Below are positions 59,661-64,000 of a stretch of 64,000 nt of DNA, piece after piece (the first letter of the stretch is position 1; the number at the start of each line of letters is the position of its first letter). The position numbers and the translations under genes are program-made. This DNA comes from JAFDBW01 sp963825575 (lineage in GTDB: Bacteria; Desulfobacterota; Desulfuromonadia; Desulfuromonadales; BM103), in the NCBI GenBank assembly GCA_963825575.1, contig CAWGUB010000006.1, positions 1-64,000 of the forward strand, read 5' to 3'. The notes beneath the pieces were generated by a model that saw nothing but the letters and a program-made list of their open reading frames with translations, did not search any database and was not told where the DNA came from.

Positions 59661-60218
59661 TTAGTCAAACCCTATCGTAAATAATGGGATATGTTCAGCA
59701 CCACCGGGCCTTAGCCGGCTTTCATACAGGACCAGCCCGTCGACCGGGAGATGCCCGATCAGTTTATCCTCGAGTTTGGCGCCCAGGGCGGTCAGCTCGT
59801 TTGCCCGTTGCCTGGCCCTGCCAATCGTCAAGTGCGGAGAGTATGGCCTGGAGTCTGTGACAAGACCAGCTTCACGCACGACCCGCTGACAATCGCTGTG
59901 CAGTTGTTCGAGCTGATCCTGCGGATTCAGACCAAGCCAGATGACCCTGGGGCGCCGCAGACTGGGGAAGGCCCCCAACCCGATTACATCGACCTGGAAG
60001 GGGCGATGACAGCGCTTAACGGATAGCATAGAAACCCTGATCTTTTCAAGGTTTTCCTGCTCGGTTTCACCGAAGAAATGCAAGGTCAGATGCAGGTTCT
60101 CCGGTCGGCTCCAGCGGATGTCGCGAATCCGGGCCTTGAGGGTGTTCTGCAGCGAGTGGATGGTTTCCTGCAGTTCTGCTGTGAGTGGTACGCCCAGAAA
60201 GGCTCTAACCGAGGACAT
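59661..60218 (-). CDS. thpR: RNA 2',3'-cyclic phosphodiesterase
   Basis: A 185-residue 2H phosphoesterase with the two HxTx motifs HLTL (in ENLHLTLHFFGET) and HLTI (in YSPHLTIGRAR). It opens RNA 2',3'-cyclic phosphates and has RNA-ligase activity in vitro. The start overlaps the upstream kinase gene by 14 bases. Confidence 0.93.
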   Translation of the reverse strand: MSSVRAFLGVPLTAELQETIHSLQNTLKARIRDIRWSRPENLHLTLHFFGETEQENLEKIRVSMLSVKRCHRPFQVDVIGLGAFPSLRRPRVIWLGLNPQDQLEQLHSDCQRVVREAGLVTDSRPYSPHLTIGRARQRANELTALGAKLEDKLIGHLPVDGLVLYESRLRPGGAEHIPLFTIGFD

Positions 60219-62157
60219 GTTTCCCCTCTTCAGGGGGGCTCAGGGGTAAGAGAGCCGAAAAACAGCTGCCCTGGTCGGTGCCGGCGCTCTCAACCCAGAT
60301 CAAACCGTCGTGAGTTTCGATAATCCCCTTGACCAGGGTCAGCCCGAGCCCGACCCCTTTGCCGCCGAAACTCTCACGCGATGATGAATGGCTGGAGATG
60401 TCGCCGACTGCGTGGAACTTGTCGAAAATCCGCAATTGCTCGTCCCTGTCAAGCCCGATCCCGTTGTCACAGATTGAAACCTGCAGGTATTTGTCTCTCA
60501 GGGGGGCACTGAAGAAACTCTCCGAGAACGGTTTGAGGATGTCAGCGCGAGAGACGATCTCCTCCACGCTGGTTTCGCGCCCGCTGACATGGATCCAACC
60601 ACCCTCGGGGGTGAATTTCACGGCGTTTTCCAGCAGCCTGTCGAAGGCGCGCTTGAGGTGATGGATGTCGCCCCTGACTACCGAAAGCTCGGGGAATTCC
60701 AGGATCTCGAGGCGCAGGTTGCGGCTAGCACAGTCGGACCGGTAATCGTCAACCAGTTCCCTGATCATCAGCAGCGGGTTGAAAGACTCTCGTGCCATGT
60801 AGAGGACCTTTGCCTCGAGCCTGGCAGCCTCAAGCAGGTTGTCGACAATATGATTCAGTCGTTCGCTGCCGCGCGTGATGACATTCATGGCCCGTTGCTC
60901 GTTTTCTCCCAACCTATCCCCGATCCTGTCCTGGAGGAACTCTGCACCGGACATGATAGTTGTCAGGGGGGTGCGCAGCTCATGCGAGGCCAACGACAGG
61001 AATGTGCTTTTCATCTGGTTGAGACTTTGCAGGGCGCGGTGGTTCTGTTCGAGTTGTTCCAGGTGGCTACGTAGAGCCACACGCGATCTTTCGAGCTCGC
61101 GCATACTGGCAAAATTGAGCCGATGCTGCCACTTCAGTTCATCGAAAAGTTCGGCATTTTTCAGGATCGGTCCGAGTTGCCGGCCGATTGCCTGGATCAG
61201 CCTGACATCCTCCCTGTTGAAAACCCGTTGGCCGCGATCAAAGACGAAGAGGACACCGAGCGTCTCCTCCTCGGCTATAAAGGGTACGGCCAGGAAGGCC
61301 CGCCAATTGTCGGCGAAGACGGCGCTGGAGATGCGCCGGTGATCCTTTTGCAGGTTTGTCGACATCCGCGGGCGACCGGTTTCCACGACCTTTCCGGCCA
61401 GCCCCATGCCAGGCTGGAACCGTCCGAGTTCCTCGACCACATTGTCCGGGATGTTGTGATGCAGGGCCAACTTCATCTCCGTTCCACGATGCTCCAGAAG
61501 AAAGATTCCGCCGCCGGAAATGGAGAAGCTCCTGACAACCTCGTCAAGGATGATCTCCAGAGTCCGGGCCAGGTCGTGACCTTCGGCAACCCGGTGGGAT
61601 ATTTGGTTCAGAAGCGTCAGGTGGTGATTATGCCGGCGCAGTTCAAGCTGCAGGTTGGTGTTTTGAGTTGTGTCGCGAAAGGTCCCGTAGATGATGGTTG
61701 TCTTATCGATGTGGCCGGGTTTGAACTTGACTTCGCCGACAAAGTGAGAATCGTCCTTGCGGCGGATTTTGATTTCAGATATCTCTGCGTACCCTGACTT
61801 GCATGCCTTGCTGATGGCGCGCAGCAGGCGCTGCCGCTGATCACGGGAAAAGAGGGTTTTGAAGCTCAGGTGAATGGTTTCTGACGATGTGTACCCCAGA
61901 AGCTGTCTCGCCAGTCGGTTGACTTCGAGCAGATCGCCACTCTCCTGGTTGAAGATGAAGGTCGCTTCTCCGGCGTCCTGGAAGAAGAGCCAGTCCCGGT
62001 TGCGGAAATATTCGAGGCGCACTTCCCGCTGTGCGGCCTCCTTTTCCATCGCCGTCAGGCTGGCTTGCATGGCGCTGGCTTTTTTCCGGCAGGATATGGC
62101 CCAAACCGAAGCGACGAGGATCAGGACCCCGGCAATGACGAGGATGGCGAGAAGCAT
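60205..62157 (-). CDS. Membrane-anchored PAS-GAF sensor histidine kinase
   Basis: A 650-residue kinase. An N-terminal membrane helix (4-22) is followed by a coil, a PAS domain (about 55-165), a GAF domain (about 180-335, GMGLAGKVVETGRP, FLAVPFIAEEETLGVL), a HisKA domain with H392 in SHELRTPL, and a HATPase_c domain with LLENAVKFTPEGG, CDNGIGLD and GKGVGLGLTLVKGI. The ligand sensed is unknown. It starts two bases after the cinA stop and overlaps thpR. No response regulator lies beside it. Confidence 0.92.
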   Translation of the reverse strand: MLLAILVIAGVLILVASVWAISCRKKASAMQASLTAMEKEAAQREVRLEYFRNRDWLFFQDAGEATFIFNQESGDLLEVNRLARQLLGYTSSETIHLSFKTLFSRDQRQRLLRAISKACKSGYAEISEIKIRRKDDSHFVGEVKFKPGHIDKTTIIYGTFRDTTQNTNLQLELRRHNHHLTLLNQISHRVAEGHDLARTLEIILDEVVRSFSISGGGIFLLEHRGTEMKLALHHNIPDNVVEELGRFQPGMGLAGKVVETGRPRMSTNLQKDHRRISSAVFADNWRAFLAVPFIAEEETLGVLFVFDRGQRVFNREDVRLIQAIGRQLGPILKNAELFDELKWQHRLNFASMRELERSRVALRSHLEQLEQNHRALQSLNQMKSTFLSLASHELRTPLTTIMSGAEFLQDRIGDRLGENEQRAMNVITRGSERLNHIVDNLLEAARLEAKVLYMARESFNPLLMIRELVDDYRSDCASRNLRLEILEFPELSVVRGDIHHLKRAFDRLLENAVKFTPEGGWIHVSGRETSVEEIVSRADILKPFSESFFSAPLRDKYLQVSICDNGIGLDRDEQLRIFDKFHAVGDISSHSSSRESFGGKGVGLGLTLVKGIIETHDGLIWVESAGTDQGSCFSALLPLSPPEEGKHVLG

Positions 62158-62159
62158 GG

Positions 62160-63413
62160 TCAGCTCTCCAGCACCATACCGGAAATCCGGTGCATGGCCT
62201 GGCGTCGAAGCCAGTCGAGTGCTGTACAGGCGGTACGCATGCGTACCTGTTCACGGTTGCCGTGGAAATGGAACCTTTCGACACGCTCCCCATAAGGGCC
62301 GGCCATGGCTAAAAAGACCGTGCCGACCGGTTTGTCGTCGGTGCCGCCGTCCGGTCCGGCAACGCCGGTCACGGCGAGCCCTATGTCAGTCAGTGATGCA
62401 GTTTTTACCCCCCTTGCCATAGCAATCGCGCAGGCTTCGCTGACCGCGCCGTGCTGTTCGAGAATCTCCGCGGGCACGTGCAGACAATCGATTTTTGCCG
62501 AATTGGCATAAGTGACGACGCTGCGATCGAGAAAGCTTGACGCTCCGGCCTGGTCAGTGAGCAGCTTGGCAATCAGGCCGCCTGTGCATGATTCGGCGAG
62601 TGACAGCGTCAGCCCCGCCGAGATGAGATGCCTGGCCGTTGTTGCCGCAAGGGTCTCGTCGCCAAAGCCGACGACATGCTCCCCAAGTGCTCTCCTGACG
62701 ACGACCTCGGCGCGGTCAACCCGTTTTGGAGCATCTTTGCCCTTTGCCCGCAGTTTGACCCGGACCACCGGGAGATCGACATTGAAAGCCAGTTCAACCC
62801 CTTCCGGCAGGCAGGCCCTGGTGATCCGCGACTCGATCTCGGGTTCGGGCAAGCCCAGAATTGTGATGGTCTGCTGGCACAACAAGGGTGGGTCGGGAAA
62901 GCGGCATAGCAGCGATGGGACGATGTATTCATCAAGCATCGCCAGCATTTCCCGGGGCACCCCCGGCAGGAAATAAAGGTCCGTCTCGTGATGCTGCAGA
63001 TGGAAACCGGGGGCTGTGCCGTTACGGTTGGCAATCACGGTGCTCCTGCCGGGAAGCATGGCCTGCTTCTCGTTGGCGGGAGGCATGTCGCGCTTCATGA
63101 TGCGAAAGCGAGCCCGGATTTGTTGCAGGGCCTTGTCGTTCAGGCTGAGCGACCTGTTGAAGGCTGCAGCTGCAGCCTTGGCGGTCCGGTCATCTTCCGT
63201 CGGGCCAAGCCCGCCGGTTACGACAACCGCGTCGTGGGTTGCGGCCAGGCGTTGCAGCGCAGAAGCGATGTCTGTTGCTCGGTCGCCTACGGTGGCCGCC
63301 TCATGTACCGGCAGTGAATGTCCGATTAACAGCCCTGCGATGGCGGCGGTATTGGTGTCAGCCAGATCACCGTTGAGCAGTTCATCTCCTATGGTAAGGA
63401 TCGCAATTCTCAT
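62160..63413 (-). CDS. cinA: CinA-family NMN deamidase/competence-damage protein
   Basis: A 417-residue protein with an N-terminal MoCF-like domain (ILTIGDELLNGDLADTNTA, VVTGGLGPTEDDRT, LPGVPREM) and a C-terminal CinA domain that hydrolyses nicotinamide mononucleotide (SLAESCTGGLIAKLLTDQAG, VTGVAGPDGGTDDKPVG). It recycles pyridine nucleotides. It lies between pgpA and the sensor kinase. Confidence 0.95.
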   Translation of the reverse strand: MRIAILTIGDELLNGDLADTNTAAIAGLLIGHSLPVHEAATVGDRATDIASALQRLAATHDAVVVTGGLGPTEDDRTAKAAAAAFNRSLSLNDKALQQIRARFRIMKRDMPPANEKQAMLPGRSTVIANRNGTAPGFHLQHHETDLYFLPGVPREMLAMLDEYIVPSLLCRFPDPPLLCQQTITILGLPEPEIESRITRACLPEGVELAFNVDLPVVRVKLRAKGKDAPKRVDRAEVVVRRALGEHVVGFGDETLAATTARHLISAGLTLSLAESCTGGLIAKLLTDQAGASSFLDRSVVTYANSAKIDCLHVPAEILEQHGAVSEACAIAMARGVKTASLTDIGLAVTGVAGPDGGTDDKPVGTVFLAMAGPYGERVERFHFHGNREQVRMRTACTALDWLRRQAMHRISGMVLES

Positions 63414-63461
63414 CGGGTTCCGGTTTCCGTTCAGATTGATACTGACAGTGCTTTGTCGGTC

Positions 63462-63920
63462 TCAGCCCAGGTTGAATGCCCACAAGGTCAGGCGCAGGGC
63501 AATGGCTGCGTAAATGCCTGCTGCAAAATCATCGAGAACGACGCCGACGCCGTGCTTGAAATTCTTGTCAAGCCACCCTGCAGGTGGCGGTTTGAGAACG
63601 TCGAAAAGTCGGAACCAGAAGAAGCCGATCAACGCCGCGTTCCAGCTCCAAGGCAGAAAAGCAACGGTGACGAGGTAGCCCATCAGTTCATCGATGACAA
63701 TCCGGCCGTCGTCGGCAACGCCGTAGATCTGGCCAGCGGCATCGGCAACCCAGAAGCTCAGGAAGAGCAGGGCGGTCATGGTGACCATGTACAGCCACCA
63801 TGGCCATGCCCCGGTCAGGTAGAAGACCGGAATGCCGGCCAGGGTGCCGAAGGTTCCGGACGCAAACGGGGCATAACCGAGGCCGGCGTTGCTGGCAAGG
63901 AAAAGGGTCAGTTTGCGCAC
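63462..63920 (-). CDS. pgpA: Phosphatidylglycerophosphatase A
   Basis: A 152-residue inner-membrane phosphatase that makes phosphatidylglycerol. It shows GLGYAPFASGTFGTLAGIP, DDGRIVIDELMGYLV (metal-binding acids), FFWFRLFDVLKPPPAGW and GVGVVLDDFAAGIYA. The start is GTG at 63920, with GGAGG upstream, directly after the stop of the preceding gene. Confidence 0.95.
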   Translation of the reverse strand: MRKLTLFLASNAGLGYAPFASGTFGTLAGIPVFYLTGAWPWWLYMVTMTALLFLSFWVADAAGQIYGVADDGRIVIDELMGYLVTVAFLPWSWNAALIGFFWFRLFDVLKPPPAGWLDKNFKHGVGVVLDDFAAGIYAAIALRLTLWAFNLG

Positions 63921-64000
63921 TTAATCCTCCAGTCCGAATTGGCGGTTTGCCGTGGCCGTGACGATACGGTAAACGTCCGGCAGAGGGCGTCCGCTGGCTT
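63921..64000 (-). CDS. C-terminal end of an unidentified gene
   Basis: The last 25 or so codons of a leftward gene, ending GRPLPDVYRIVTATANRQFG and two more residues before TAA at 63923-63921. The stop touches the pgpA start, so it is in the same operon. The fragment is too short to name. Confidence 0.5.
   Translation of the reverse strand, partial: ASGRPLPDVYRIVTATANRQFGLED

Overview
The window looks like chromosome of a Gram-negative, probably anaerobic delta-proteobacterium in the broad sense (Desulfobacterota, most like Desulfuromonadales/Geobacterales). The reasons are a recA-pilT-recX-alaS order on one strand, lysine synthesis through LL-diaminopimelate aminotransferase (dapL) with dapA and dapB, a five-haem lipoprotein cytochrome c, a GEMM-I riboswitch, many free-standing receiver proteins and a dispersed family of GC-rich intergenic repeats. 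No rRNA, complete tRNA, CRISPR array, transposase or phage gene was seen. The assignment rests on gene content only.

Layout. 0-9.2 kb: the end of a TrkH potassium transporter, an alpha/beta hydrolase, a frameshifted lipoprotein, a receiver protein, a four-domain S1 protein, a BaiN/HI0933-type flavoprotein, a 725-bp structured spacer, then hflK-hflC-murB. 9.2-21.2 kb: small and accessory genes. These include a degenerate receiver, a cupin, zinc-ribbon and secreted proteins, a YdjM-type membrane protein, a CarH/LitR-like B12-type MerR regulator divergent from a phasin-like/UbiB/flavoprotein/SRPBCC group, a multihaem cytochrome, a double rhodanese, a DUF3617 protein and a BLUF blue-light sensor.

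21.2-28 kb is the most island-like part. Two 3'-fragments of a tRNA-Pro gene and two copies of a structured repeat bracket a RimK-type ATP-grasp ligase fused to an RCK_C (TrkA-C) domain. It is followed by a frameshifted MlrC-type peptidase, a DUF1611 (DgcN-like) protein and an alanine/ornithine-racemase-family enzyme. Together these suggest metabolism of D-amino acids or glutamyl/D-residue peptides. The ribosome-binding site of the DUF1611-racemase operon is buried in a near-perfect 15-bp hairpin. 28-33.4 kb: DUF3820, dus, uup, cvfB, a zinc-ribbon protein and a coiled-coil membrane protein. 33.4-38 kb: single genes separated by copies of a terminator-like repeat. This part includes a GEMM-I riboswitch with its own terminator ahead of a degenerate Nudix gene broken at a run of ten G, and then a hemerythrin-GGDEF diguanylate cyclase.

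38-64 kb is a long leftward run of core genes. In transcription order it reads: unidentified end of a gene, pgpA, cinA, sensor kinase, thpR, recA, pilT, recX, alaS, receiver-kinase, hslV, hslU, argB, argD, argF, an RDD protein, argG, a Nudix hydrolase, an unknown 404-aa protein, argH, a lipoprotein, dapA, dapB, dapL, and beyond a terminator a receiver protein. The spacers in the arg-dap part carry short inverted repeats. The arg and dap genes together make arginine from N-acetylglutamate and diaminopimelate/lysine from aspartate semialdehyde.
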